A DNA stretch of 64,000 nucleotides from Chromatiaceae bacterium (GCA_007693535.1 REDK01000078.1:1-64000); one strand, 5' to 3'; positions 19,577 to 29,509 are shown, counted from the stretch's first letter. Program-made: numbers and translations. Notes: generated by a model not told the origin, from the sequence alone.

Positions 19577-20083
19577 ATGACCATGACGACGATCGACTTC
19601 ACCCCCCTGTTCCGGTCCATGATCGGCTTCGACCGGATGGCTTCCTCGCTGGAAAACGCCTTCCGCAATGAAGCCGGCGGATATCCGCCGTACAACGTCG
19701 AGGTCGAGGACGAGAACAAGTATTGCATCACCATGGCGGTCGCCGGTTTCTCGGAGCGCGAACTCGCGATCGAGAGTCACGACAACCTGCTGACCATCTC
19801 TGGTGCCCGTCGCGATGACGAGGACACTCAGGGACGCCGGTTCCTCTATCGCGGCATCGCCAACCGCAGCTTCGAGCGCAAGTTCCAGCTCGCGGACTAT
19901 GTGAAGGTGGTCGATGCCAGACTGGAGAACGGCCTGCTGCATATCGATCTGGTGCGCGAAGTTCCGGAGGCCATGAAGCCACGCAAGATCGGCATCCGCG
20001 GCCAGGAAGGCGGCTACATCGAGGGCACCACTCCGGCGGAGGGTACCACCGCTGCCGCGACGCGCCAGGTCGAGGCTGCCTGA
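19577..20083 (+). CDS. Hsp20 family small heat shock protein
   Basis: YNVEVEDENKYCITMAVAGFSERELAIESHDNLLTISG; ANRSFERKFQLADYVKV. Confidence 0.9.
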   Translation: MTMTTIDFTPLFRSMIGFDRMASSLENAFRNEAGGYPPYNVEVEDENKYCITMAVAGFSERELAIESHDNLLTISGARRDDEDTQGRRFLYRGIANRSFERKFQLADYVKVVDARLENGLLHIDLVREVPEAMKPRKIGIRGQEGGYIEGTTPAEGTTAAATRQVEAA

Positions 20084-20238
20084 TGCAAGCCACTGATGTG
20101 CCAGCCCGGGCTGGCGGCATCTGAGCGGATGGTAAGCGGCTTCTCGCCGGGGCGCCTGCCCCGCGGGGTCAGCGAGCCCGCGGTGGGTCCGCCTGCAGCC
20201 GCTCCTAGGCAAGTCAGTCCATAGGTCTATCGTTGTAC

Positions 20239-20267
20239 AAGGCCGGGCCAACGCCCGGCCTTTTTTG
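20239..20267 (+). terminator. Rho-independent-type terminator hairpin
   Basis: aaggccgggccaacgcccggccttttttg. Confidence 0.85.
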
Positions 20268-20269
20268 TC

Positions 20270-21640
20270 ATGAAATCCGTGCGCCTGCTGATCTGCTCCC
20301 TACCTCTGCTGTTGTCGACTGCCCAGGCCGCCTTGCCACCGGCAGTCGCTGGCGAACCATTGCCCAGCCTGGCCCCAATGCTCGCGCGCGCGATGCCCGC
20401 GGTGGTGAACATCTCTAGCATCAGCCAGATCGCCGCTGAGGCCCACCCGCTGCTGCGCGACCCCTTCTTCCGGCGGTTCTTCGATGTCCCCGGCCAACAA
20501 CGCCAGCGCGAGAGCCAGAGCCTGGGTTCCGGTGTGATCGTCGATGCCGAACGCGGCCTGGTCCTGACCAATCATCACGTGGTGCGTTCCGCCGCAGCCA
20601 TCCGCGTCACCTTCCACGACGGCCGCCGGCTGGATGCCGAACTGGTCGGCTCCGATCCCGAGACCGACATCGCGGTACTGCGCGTCCCCACTGACCACGA
20701 CCGCAGCGCCCTCAGCGCCCTGCCGATTGCCGATTCAGACCAGCTTCAGGTCGGCGATTTCGTCGTCGCCATCGGCAGTCCATTCGGGCTCGCCCATACC
20801 GTGACCTCCGGCATCGTCAGTGCATTGGGGCGCACTGGACTCGGCATCGAAGGCTATGAGAGCTTCATCCAGACCGATGCCTCGATCAATCCGGGTAACT
20901 CCGGCGGTCCGCTGGTCAATCTGCGCGGCGAACTGGTCGGGATCAACACCGCCATCCTGGCGCCGGGCGGTGGCAATGTCGGGATCGGCTTTGCCATCCC
21001 GGCCAATATGGCTGCCAGCATCGTCGGTCAGATTATCGAACATGGGGCCGTACGCCGGGGCCTATTCGGGATCGGCGTGCAGGATCTCACGCCCGACATC
21101 GCCGCCGGGTTGGGCATCGACCTCTATCGCGGTGCGGTGATCGCCTCGGTGCAGCCGGATTCGGCCGCCGCGCGCGCCGGGCTGCGCGCCGGGGACGTGG
21201 TGACCAACCTCAATGGCGCCGTGGTCGCGAGCGCGGGCGATCTGCGCAATCGCATCGGCCTGCTGCGCGCCGGCAGCGCGATCGAACTGGACATTCTGCG
21301 TGGCCAACGTCGACTCCGCTTGCGCGGCGAGATCGCCGACCCCTATGCGGATTTCGTCCACGGTGAGCAGCTCAGCCCGACCCTGGAGGGAGCCTTGATC
21401 GGCGAAGTCAGGATCGGACAGGGCGGGCGCGGGCGCGATCGGACGATCATGATCGGCAGCCTGCTGCCCGGCAGCCCCGCCTGGCTCTCGGGACTGCGCG
21501 AGGGCGACCTGATCCTGCGCGTGAATCAGCAGCCAGTGGCGGGCCTGGACGACCTGCGCCGGGCGGTTCAGGGCGCCGGTGGTCTCTACAGTGCCCAGGT
21601 GATGCGCGACGGACAGCTCCTGCTGCTGGCGCGGCGATAA
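20270..21640 (+). CDS. degP: DegP/HtrA-type periplasmic serine protease (Do)
   Basis: NHHVV, DIAVLRV, GNSGGPLVN catalytic motifs; two PDZ segments. Confidence 0.9.
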   Translation: MKSVRLLICSLPLLLSTAQAALPPAVAGEPLPSLAPMLARAMPAVVNISSISQIAAEAHPLLRDPFFRRFFDVPGQQRQRESQSLGSGVIVDAERGLVLTNHHVVRSAAAIRVTFHDGRRLDAELVGSDPETDIAVLRVPTDHDRSALSALPIADSDQLQVGDFVVAIGSPFGLAHTVTSGIVSALGRTGLGIEGYESFIQTDASINPGNSGGPLVNLRGELVGINTAILAPGGGNVGIGFAIPANMAASIVGQIIEHGAVRRGLFGIGVQDLTPDIAAGLGIDLYRGAVIASVQPDSAAARAGLRAGDVVTNLNGAVVASAGDLRNRIGLLRAGSAIELDILRGQRRLRLRGEIADPYADFVHGEQLSPTLEGALIGEVRIGQGGRGRDRTIMIGSLLPGSPAWLSGLREGDLILRVNQQPVAGLDDLRRAVQGAGGLYSAQVMRDGQLLLLARR

Positions 21641-21767
21641 AGCAGCTTAGCCTGCTGGATGCACTGGGGCGACTGCCGAGCGCCGCTGGCAGCGCCTCGG
21701 CAGCGCCAGCCAGGCTGGCCGCACCCGGCGCGCCCGGTCCCTCTTCCCGGGGTGACTGACGAGGCAG

Positions 21768-22973
21768 TCAGGGACTGGTATCGAACCGCGCAATCAGGTC
21801 ATTGAGAAAGCGCAGTCCCAGGGCGCTCGGTCGCAGGCGCGGCTGGCCATGGGCGGTTGGCCATTGCTCCATCAGGCCATCGCCGACCGCTTGGCGAACG
21901 ATGCCGGCGATGGTTGCCGGCGCAAGCCCGGTGCGATCCTGAAACAGATCCAGCGTGAAGCCCTCGGGCAGGCGCAGCACATTCAGTGCAAACTCCAGCA
22001 CCAGATCGGCATCGTCGAGAATTCTAACCCCACTGGTTGGGTCGACCGCGGCCAGATAGCGGCTGGGGGAGCGCTGCTTGGTCCGCCGCTGCACCCGACC
22101 GCTCGCCGGATCGGTCAGCTTGCCATGAGCACCGGCCCCAAGGCCGAGATAATCACCAAAGGTCCAATAGTTCAGATTGTGGGCACAGCGCCGACCGGGC
22201 TGCGCGAAACTCGATATCTCATAGCGGGTATAACCGGCCGCGGCCAGCATAACCAGGCCCTGCTGATGCATGTCGTCGATCAGGTCGGGATCGGGCAGCA
22301 GCGGTGGCAAACGCTGAAACTCAGTATTGGGCTCCAACGTCAACTGATAGTAGGAGACCTGCGCCGGTGCCCACTCCAATACCTCGGACAGGTCGGCCCT
22401 GGCGCTAGCCAGATCCTGACCGGGCAGGCCAAACATCAGGTCGAGATTGAGATTGGCTAACCCAGCCTGCCGTGCCATGGCCACGGCGGCCCGCGCCTGC
22501 TGCGGGTCATGGATGCGCCCGAGCCGCTGCAGTTGCTCCGCCACCAACGATTGTACGCCGATCGACAGGCGATTGATCCCGGCTGCGGCATAACCGGCAA
22601 AGCGCTCGGCATCGGCTGTCCCCGGGTTTGCTTCCAGGCTGATCTCGGTTGCGGCCGGCAAGGGCAGCAACGCATTGATACCCGCTAGCAGCCGGGCAAT
22701 CGTGGCAGCGGAAAACAAGCTCGGCGTGCCACCGCCAATGAACACAGAGACCAGTGGACGGGTCTCATCGAGCCGTGCGAGTTCCTGTTCCAAGTCCCGT
22801 AACAAGGCGTCCACGTAGGCCACCTCGGGCAATCCCGCTGGTTGAGCATGAGAGTTGAAATCGCAATAGGGGCATTTGCGCACGCACCAGGGTAAGTGGA
22901 TATAAAGTGCCAGTGGCGGCGCCCCGGCCGCACAGCACTGCCCGTTCACCCACCGGTTGGTCGTCGTGCTCAT
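21768..22973 (-). CDS. hemW: Radical SAM heme chaperone HemW
   Basis: LYIHLPWCVRKCPYCDFNSH; FIGGGTPSLF. Confidence 0.9.
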   Translation of the reverse strand: MSTTTNRWVNGQCCAAGAPPLALYIHLPWCVRKCPYCDFNSHAQPAGLPEVAYVDALLRDLEQELARLDETRPLVSVFIGGGTPSLFSAATIARLLAGINALLPLPAATEISLEANPGTADAERFAGYAAAGINRLSIGVQSLVAEQLQRLGRIHDPQQARAAVAMARQAGLANLNLDLMFGLPGQDLASARADLSEVLEWAPAQVSYYQLTLEPNTEFQRLPPLLPDPDLIDDMHQQGLVMLAAAGYTRYEISSFAQPGRRCAHNLNYWTFGDYLGLGAGAHGKLTDPASGRVQRRTKQRSPSRYLAAVDPTSGVRILDDADLVLEFALNVLRLPEGFTLDLFQDRTGLAPATIAGIVRQAVGDGLMEQWPTAHGQPRLRPSALGLRFLNDLIARFDTSP

Positions 22974-23014
22974 TGGCCACTGCTGGACCGAGTTGCTGCG
23001 ACCCACGTCCCTGC

Positions 23015-24088
23015 TCACGCCCGATCGCGGGCCTGTAGAAAGGCCAATTCCGATAAGCTGGTCCAGTCCCGGGCCTGGCGCAGAAATCCCTGGTAGGAGT
23101 CATGTACGCGGCGTGCGAACGCGTCCTTGTCGCCCAGTTCCGCCACCACTTCCACCGCAAGATCCCGCAGCCGGGCGATCACATCGGGCGGAAAGGCCCG
23201 CAACTCGACGCTGTGTTCCGCCAGCAGGGTGCGCAGGGCAACCGGATTACGCGCAGTATATTCGGCGAGCATGTCCTGATTGATCACCTTGCAGGCATTG
23301 AGTACGATCGACTGCAGGTCCGCTGGCAGAGCGGCGAAGGCCTTCTGATTGATCAGGGCCTCGAGCGTTGTACCTGGTTCATGCCAGCCAGGATAATAAT
23401 AGTATTTTGCCGCATTGTGCAGCCCGAACGCGAGGTCATTGTATGGCCCGACCCATTCCAGAGCATCGATCGCCCCTGCATGCAACGCGCTATATAATTC
23501 CCCACCCGGCAGGTTGACCGGGGTTGCACCAGCTCGCCGCAGAACCTCGCCACCAAGCCCCGGCACCCGGATCTTCAGCCCGCGCAGATCATCCAGAGAG
23601 CGGATCTCCCGCTTGAACCAACCGCCCATCTGTACCCCAGTGTTGCCGGCCGGTGCCGGTATCAGACCAAAGCGCTCGTAGAGTTCCTGCCATAGGTCCA
23701 GCCCACCGCCGTGATAAAGCCAGCCATTCATCTCCTGGGCAGTCATCCCAAATGGGACCGAGGAGAAGATCTGCGCAATCTCACTCTTCCCTTTCCAATA
23801 GTATGCGGCACCATGGCCGAGTTCAGCAGTACCGCTCGCTACCGCATCGAACACCTCGAAGGCGGGCACCAGTTCCTGCGCACCATACACCCGCACCTGG
23901 ATGCGTCCGCCGCTCATTTCCCCAATCAGTGCGGCAAGCCTGCTGGCACTGGTCCCAAGGCCGGGGAAGTTCTTGGGCCAGGTGGTCACCATCTTCCAGC
24001 GATGCTCGGCCTGAGCAGCAGCGGGCTTGACACCGGCGCCAAGCGCCAGCCCGGCGGCGGCACCCTGCAATAAGGCACGGCGATGCAT
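23015..24088 (-). CDS. TRAP transporter substrate-binding protein (DctP family)
   Basis: MHRRALLQGAAAGLALGAG; WKMVTTWPKNFPGLGTSASRLAALIGEMSGGRIQVRVYGAQELVP. Confidence 0.85.
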   Translation of the reverse strand: MHRRALLQGAAAGLALGAGVKPAAAQAEHRWKMVTTWPKNFPGLGTSASRLAALIGEMSGGRIQVRVYGAQELVPAFEVFDAVASGTAELGHGAAYYWKGKSEIAQIFSSVPFGMTAQEMNGWLYHGGGLDLWQELYERFGLIPAPAGNTGVQMGGWFKREIRSLDDLRGLKIRVPGLGGEVLRRAGATPVNLPGGELYSALHAGAIDALEWVGPYNDLAFGLHNAAKYYYYPGWHEPGTTLEALINQKAFAALPADLQSIVLNACKVINQDMLAEYTARNPVALRTLLAEHSVELRAFPPDVIARLRDLAVEVVAELGDKDAFARRVHDSYQGFLRQARDWTSLSELAFLQARDRA

Positions 24089-24256
24089 GGCGATCTCGAC
24101 CTCGTCGTGTTGAGTTGGCAATAGCATTGGGTGGCGCGCGCGGCAATGATACCGCCCTGCCAGCCTGCACCATGACACCCGGGTCAGCGGGCCGGTGGCG
24201 GAGCCAGTCCGGGCAGCGTGCGCGCCGCTGGACCGACCAACCACAACCGCAGCCGC

Positions 24257-25327
24257 CTAGGGTGCTGGCCAAGGCAGTCGCAGCGCGGCGCGGATCGGAT
24301 GGTGGTCCGATGGCGGCGGCTCGGCGCGACGCCCCAGAAACTCGTAACCCTGCACCCGATAGCTGTCCGGGCGCAGCCAGTCCCGGGCTGGCCCACCCAG
24401 GACCAGATGATCGATGGCATAGGGGAAACGAGGATTGTAAGGGTAGGGAAAGGGTTGCCCGGCGCCGACCAGCACCAGCTCGGCATGGACGCTTGGTCTG
24501 CTGGTACCGGAGCGGCAGCGGCGCCCCAGGTCAGCATGGGGCTGCCAGTCGCAGACGGCGCCATCGGCGATCGCCTGCCAGAAATCATCGTTGCGCTGAT
24601 CCAGTTGGCGATTGAAGTCCCCAAGTAGGACAAAGGGCTGCGCCGCTGCGGCCCTGGCATCGATCCATTCCTGCAGGATACCGCGCTGGCGACGCAATAC
24701 CAGGCATTGGGTACGGCGGATGGGCAGCACCGCGTTCGCGTCACCGAGCCGCCCCCAGGCACAACCAGACTTCAGGTGCAGGGCTATCAGTTCCAGCGAC
24801 GCCGGCGCCGCGGTTGCGGGGGCAACGATGGGTTCGATGGCGATGCGTGTCCCCCAGCGCCGTCCGCCGACGCCGATCTCCTGAAACGGCGGCAACGCAC
24901 GATAGCGCAGCCCCAGGGAGGCCAGGCGCTCGCGGTCGATCGCAAAACCGGTCCGCTGGGCGGAGCGCCGCTGCCCGGGCAGGTGGCGACAGGTCTGTTG
25001 CATCCTCACCGGACGCGGCGAGATCACCAAATCATAGCGATCCGGCGGAAACACCCGCGCCGCGGCGTCGGCATTCTCGATCTCCTGCAGGGCGATGATG
25101 TCGGCGCCGAGCCGAACGACCACCTCCCGCAGGATGGCATAGTCGGCCTCGCCCCGCGGCCGGCAGCCGGCCCCATCGGCCGCCGCCAGATGCTCGATAT
25201 TCCAGGTCGCGATGGCCAGTTCCGCCGCAGCTGGGGACGCGGGTGCGCAGACAGGCAACCCCGGCAGCAGCACCAATAGTAACAGCAACAACCGCAGAAC
25301 CATGCCACACCGACCTCGGTTAGCCAT
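24257..25327 (-). CDS. Endonuclease/exonuclease/phosphatase family protein
   Basis: IATWNIEHL, IALQEIEN, LLGDFNRQ, SDHHPI motifs. Confidence 0.85.
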   Translation of the reverse strand: MANRGRCGMVLRLLLLLLVLLPGLPVCAPASPAAAELAIATWNIEHLAAADGAGCRPRGEADYAILREVVVRLGADIIALQEIENADAAARVFPPDRYDLVISPRPVRMQQTCRHLPGQRRSAQRTGFAIDRERLASLGLRYRALPPFQEIGVGGRRWGTRIAIEPIVAPATAAPASLELIALHLKSGCAWGRLGDANAVLPIRRTQCLVLRRQRGILQEWIDARAAAAQPFVLLGDFNRQLDQRNDDFWQAIADGAVCDWQPHADLGRRCRSGTSRPSVHAELVLVGAGQPFPYPYNPRFPYAIDHLVLGGPARDWLRPDSYRVQGYEFLGRRAEPPPSDHHPIRAALRLPWPAP

Positions 25328-25355
25328 GCCACCCGCGCTGGCGCCTCTGGCCTGC

Positions 25356-25399
25356 GCTTGATAGGTGCTTGATGGGTGCTTGATGAGTCCTTGATGGAT
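25356..25399. repeat. Four tandem 11-bp repeats (gcttgatgggt-like)
   Basis: gcttgataggt gcttgatgggt gcttgatgagt ccttgatggat. Confidence 0.85.
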
Positions 25400-25618
25400 A
25401 CAGGAGCAGCCCGGACCCAGACTCACGCCGAACCAGGGAGCCAACCGTCGCGACCGGGCGGCCATCAACCAGGCACCTCGCTACCGAACTTTGGTGGCGG
25501 GCAAGCGTTGGCTATCTGTGACGACAACCGGCGCGATCTGCCGATCAGGTCGATTGGGGCCTGATGAGAGTGCCTGCGGCAGGAGTTTTCCGCGTCAGGT
25601 CATTGGCAGCACGTAAAC

Positions 25619-25632
25619 GTCTAAACTTAGAC
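25619..25632. promoter_or_regulatory. Dyad GTCTAA-ac-TTAGAC
   Basis: Perfect 6-bp arms upstream of the 25800/bioA gene pair; TTGGCA -35-like element nearby. Confidence 0.4.
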
Positions 25633-25799
25633 TATACCGGCGGCACCCCATCAAGTGCCACCCGCGCGCGCCGCAGCCGGGATGGCCCGCCCACAGCCTG
25701 CGTTGCCCGGGAGTCAGCGCCAGGATGCTGTTGGTCCGCCTGCGGCAGGCGCCGGGAGCGGTCCCGACCGGCCCCATCCGACTCAGTGAGGTCTCGATC

Positions 25800-26147
25800 A
25801 TGCCTATGCCCCGTATCCATTACCGCGTCATTGGTCAGGACGACTACATGCTGATGATCGATGTCGCCGCCGATGGCAGCTTTGTCATCGAGAGCGGCGA
25901 TTACACCAGCCATGCCCCCCGCAAGGGGCAGCTGGATGCCGAGCATCGAAGCCGCCTGGAGGCGGCCATCGCCGGGCTCGGCGACTCCCGCGACCATCCG
26001 GCTCCGGAGGGTGCGCCGGGTTTCCTCGCCGAACTGACCATCGGCGACGGCCCTCATGTGCAGCACTACCGCTTCTGGGAGGGGGCGCTGACGGCTGAAC
26101 CAGATCTGCGCACCCTGGTGCGCGAACTCGAGGTCATCGATGCCTGA
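25800..26147 (+). CDS. Conserved hypothetical protein overlapping bioA
   Basis: ORF with ATG at 25800, 8-bp overlap with bioA. Confidence 0.6.
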   Translation: MPMPRIHYRVIGQDDYMLMIDVAADGSFVIESGDYTSHAPRKGQLDAEHRSRLEAAIAGLGDSRDHPAPEGAPGFLAELTIGDGPHVQHYRFWEGALTAEPDLRTLVRELEVIDA

Positions 26148-27480
26148 GCCGGGGTCGGCCGACCAAGCTCCCACGACCGCGGCCGCGGCCGGCGACCGCC
26201 TGCTGACCCTGGATGCCGCCCATGCCTGGCATCCCTACAGCGCCGCTGGTTCCGCCGACCCACTCTACCCGGTGCGCGCCGCCGCCGGCTGCGAGATCGA
26301 ACTCGTCGATGGCCGTCGCCTGATCGACGGCATGGCCTCCTGGTGGTGCGTGATCCATGGCTACAACCATCCACGCCTGAACCAGGCCGCTGCCGAACAG
26401 CTTGGGCGCATGGCTCATGTGATGTTCGGCGGCCTCACCCATGCCCCGGCGGTGGACCTGATCGAGCGCCTGGTGCATCTGACCCCGGCGCCACTGACCC
26501 GGGTCTTCTTGTGCGACTCGGGCTCGGTGGCAGTCGAGGTGGCGATGAAGATGGCCCTGCAATATCAGCAGGCGGCTGGTCGACCCCGGCGCACCCGCTT
26601 CCTAAGCCTGCGCGGCGGCTATCATGGCGACACCTTGCACGCCATGTCCGTGTGCGATCCGGTCACCGGGATGCACCGGCTGTTCGACGGGCTATTGCCG
26701 CAGCAGGTATTTGCCCCGCGTCCGGCCGCTGCCTTCGGGGCCCCCTGTCCGCCCGCCGCCATCGCCGCCTGTGCCGAGCTGATCGCCAGCCATCGCGACG
26801 AGCTGGCGGCGGTGATCCTGGAGCCGATCGTCCAAGGCGCTGGTGGCATGCACTTTTACAGTGCCGACTATCTGGCCCAGGTCCGCGCCCTATGCGACGT
26901 GCATGATGTCCTCCTGATCGCCGACGAGATCGCCACTGGATTCGGCCGTACCGGCCGCCTGTTCGCCTGCGAGCATGCCGGCATCGCGCCGGATCTCATG
27001 ACCGTCGGCAAGGCCCTGACTGGAGGCTATTTGACACTCGCGGCGACGCTCACCACGGCGAACGTGGCCGCCACTATCGCCAGCGCCGCTCCCGGCGTCT
27101 TCATGCACGGCCCGACCTTCATGGGCAATCCGCTGGCCTGCGCCATCGCCAATGCCAGCATCGATCTGCTGCTGGCCACCGACTGGTCGGCCAACATTGC
27201 CCGTATCGAGGCCGCTCTGCGAGCTGGTCTCGCCCCCTGCCAGGGCCTCTCCGGCGTGGTCGACGTGCGCGTGCTCGGCGCCATCGGCGTGGTCGAACTG
27301 GCGCAGCCGGTGCCGATGCCGTTGGTGCAAAAACTGTTTGTCGACCATGGCGTCTGGGTGCGGCCATTCGGACGCCTGATCTATCTCATGCCGCCCTACA
27401 TCATCAGCAGAGTCCAGTTGCAGCGCCTGACCGATGTGGTCTGCGTGGTCGTGAACGGGCTGTCGGCACAGCGGCCCTAA
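26140..27480 (+). CDS. bioA: Adenosylmethionine-8-amino-7-oxononanoate aminotransferase
   Basis: HAWHPYSA, GMASWWCVIHGYNHPRLN, FLCDSGSVAVEVAMKMALQY, GPTFMGNPLACA. Confidence 0.93.
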   Translation: MPEPGSADQAPTTAAAAGDRLLTLDAAHAWHPYSAAGSADPLYPVRAAAGCEIELVDGRRLIDGMASWWCVIHGYNHPRLNQAAAEQLGRMAHVMFGGLTHAPAVDLIERLVHLTPAPLTRVFLCDSGSVAVEVAMKMALQYQQAAGRPRRTRFLSLRGGYHGDTLHAMSVCDPVTGMHRLFDGLLPQQVFAPRPAAAFGAPCPPAAIAACAELIASHRDELAAVILEPIVQGAGGMHFYSADYLAQVRALCDVHDVLLIADEIATGFGRTGRLFACEHAGIAPDLMTVGKALTGGYLTLAATLTTANVAATIASAAPGVFMHGPTFMGNPLACAIANASIDLLLATDWSANIARIEAALRAGLAPCQGLSGVVDVRVLGAIGVVELAQPVPMPLVQKLFVDHGVWVRPFGRLIYLMPPYIISRVQLQRLTDVVCVVVNGLSAQRP

Positions 27481-27694
27481 CCAGCACGCGGGGCAGTTCT
27501 CCCGTCGTAAACGCCCACCCGGCGATCCCCGCCGACCACCGCCTGGACGAGCAGCAGTCATCGCGAGCAACCCGAGTCGAGACGCATCGGCCGTGCGTAA
27601 AGTCAATCAATTCCACTCCCCGTGCATGGCTGAAGCCGAGGCCCTATGCTAAGGTGCCGGCTCCAGCGGAACCCTCGGGGCGATGTCGATCAGT

Positions 27695-27724
27695 AGGCGT
27701 TGCCAACCAGTGTCGGCAACGCCT
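27695..27724 (+). promoter_or_regulatory. Stem-loop in the tryptophanase upstream region
   Basis: AGGCGTTGCC-aaccagtgtc-GGCAACGCCT, perfect 10-bp arms. Confidence 0.7.
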
Positions 27725-27800
27725 TGCCGGCCGGCGGCAACCGCTTGTCCATCTGCATCGCCCTGCTGATCCGTGCCACTCACCGCGCCATGGTCCCATC

Positions 27801-29249
27801 GTGTCCGACGTCAAACTCTATTCCGGCGAAACCTTACCGCTAGAGATGCACAAGGTTCGCATCGTCCAGAAGCTCAATCTCATTCCGATCGAGCAGCGCT
27901 ATGCTGCGATCACCGCGGCCGGCAATAACACCTTCCTGCTCAAGAACCGCGATGTATTTCTGGACATGCTGACTGACAGCGGCGTCAACGCCATGAGCGA
28001 TCAGCAGCAGGCGGCGATGATGATCGCCGATGACAGCTATGCCGGCTCAGAGACCTTCTATCGCCTGGAGGCGAAGATCGAGGAACTCTTTGGCATGCCC
28101 TACTTCCTGCCGGCACATCAGGGGCGCGCCTGCGAGAGCATTATCGCCCAAGTCTTCGTCAGGCCGGAGACGATTGTCCCCACCAATTATCACTTCACCA
28201 CCACCAAGGCCCATATCACGCTGAACGGCGGCACGGTCGAGGAGATCTTTTGCGACGATGCCCTTGAGGTCACCAGCGACAAGCCCTTCAAGGGCGATAT
28301 CGACCTTGCCAAGCTACAGACGCTGATCGAACGGCACGGGGCCGGCAAGATCGCCTTCCTGCGTATCGAGGCCGGTACCAATCTGATCGGCGGCCAGCCG
28401 GTCTCGCTTGCCAACATGCGGGCGGTTAGCGAGGTCTGTCGCGCACACGACATCCTATTCGTGCTCGATGCCAGCCTGCTCGCCGACAACCTCTATTTCA
28501 ACAAGACTCGCGAGGCCGCCTGTCGCGACATGGATTTGCGGCGCATCACCCGCGAGATCGCTGGGCTGTGCGACCTGATCTACTTCTCCGCGCGCAAGCT
28601 CGGCTGCGCCCGCGGTGGCGGTATCTGCATGCATCGAGAGGATCTCTACAAGCAGATCCGCGACAAGATCGTACTCTACGAGGGTTTCCTCACCTATGGC
28701 GGCATGTCGGTGCGCGAGATCGAGGCGATCCGCGTCGGGCTCGATGAGACCATGGACATGGACATGATCAGCCAAGGGCCGCAGTTCATCCGATTCATGG
28801 TCGAGGAAATGGCGGCCCGCGGCATCCCGGCCATCACCCCTCCGGGTGGTCTCGGCGCCCATATCGATGCCCGCGCCTTCCTATCGCATCTGTCGCAGGC
28901 GGAATATCCGGCGGGAGCGCTCGCGGCCGCCCTGTATCTGGTCAGCGGGGTGCGTGGCATGGAGCGCGGCACCCTCTCGGAACAGCGTCATCCGGATGGC
29001 AGCGAGCGCTTTGCCGACATGGAACTGCTGCGTCTTGCCCTGCCTCGGCGCGTCTTTACGATGTCCCAGGTGAAATACGCGGTCGATCGTATCGCCTGGC
29101 TTTACGAGCATCGCACCCTGGTGGGTGGGCTGCGCTTCACCGAGGAACCCAGCGTGCTGCGCTTCTTCTTCGGCCGCCTGACACCCACCTCGGCCTGGCA
29201 GGAGGCCTTGATCGAGCGCTTCCGCGTAGACCTCGGCGACAGCCTGTAA
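27801..29249 (+). CDS. tnaA: Tryptophanase / beta-eliminating lyase family
   Basis: GTG start; NAMSDQQQAAMMIADDSYAGSETFYRLE; FLPAHQGRACE; YFSARKLGCARGGG PLP-Lys region. Confidence 0.85.
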   Translation: MSDVKLYSGETLPLEMHKVRIVQKLNLIPIEQRYAAITAAGNNTFLLKNRDVFLDMLTDSGVNAMSDQQQAAMMIADDSYAGSETFYRLEAKIEELFGMPYFLPAHQGRACESIIAQVFVRPETIVPTNYHFTTTKAHITLNGGTVEEIFCDDALEVTSDKPFKGDIDLAKLQTLIERHGAGKIAFLRIEAGTNLIGGQPVSLANMRAVSEVCRAHDILFVLDASLLADNLYFNKTREAACRDMDLRRITREIAGLCDLIYFSARKLGCARGGGICMHREDLYKQIRDKIVLYEGFLTYGGMSVREIEAIRVGLDETMDMDMISQGPQFIRFMVEEMAARGIPAITPPGGLGAHIDARAFLSHLSQAEYPAGALAAALYLVSGVRGMERGTLSEQRHPDGSERFADMELLRLALPRRVFTMSQVKYAVDRIAWLYEHRTLVGGLRFTEEPSVLRFFFGRLTPTSAWQEALIERFRVDLGDSL

Positions 29250-29432
29250 CCAGCCGCCCGCCCAGCTCGGGCCGCCTTCCCACGACCGGGCAGCCCGCGG
29301 CGGCAGATCCTGGACGAGACTCGGAACGATGCGCCACTGGCAACAGCGGCCCCAGCAACGCCATCCGCACCGGTTGCAGCAGTCGGCACTTGCCAACCAA
29401 CCACAGGTTCTGTACTCTTGCCGGCTTGCGAC

Positions 29433-29509
29433 AGGCGCGTAGCTCAGCTGGTTAGAGCACCACCTTGACATGGTGGGGGTCGGTGGTTCGAGTCCACTCG
29501 CGCCTACCA
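29433..29509 (+). tRNA. tRNA-Val (GAC)
   Basis: Cloverleaf AGGCGCG TA GCTC...CCACC TTGACAT GGTGG...TTCGAGT...CGCGCCT A CCA. Confidence 0.95.
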
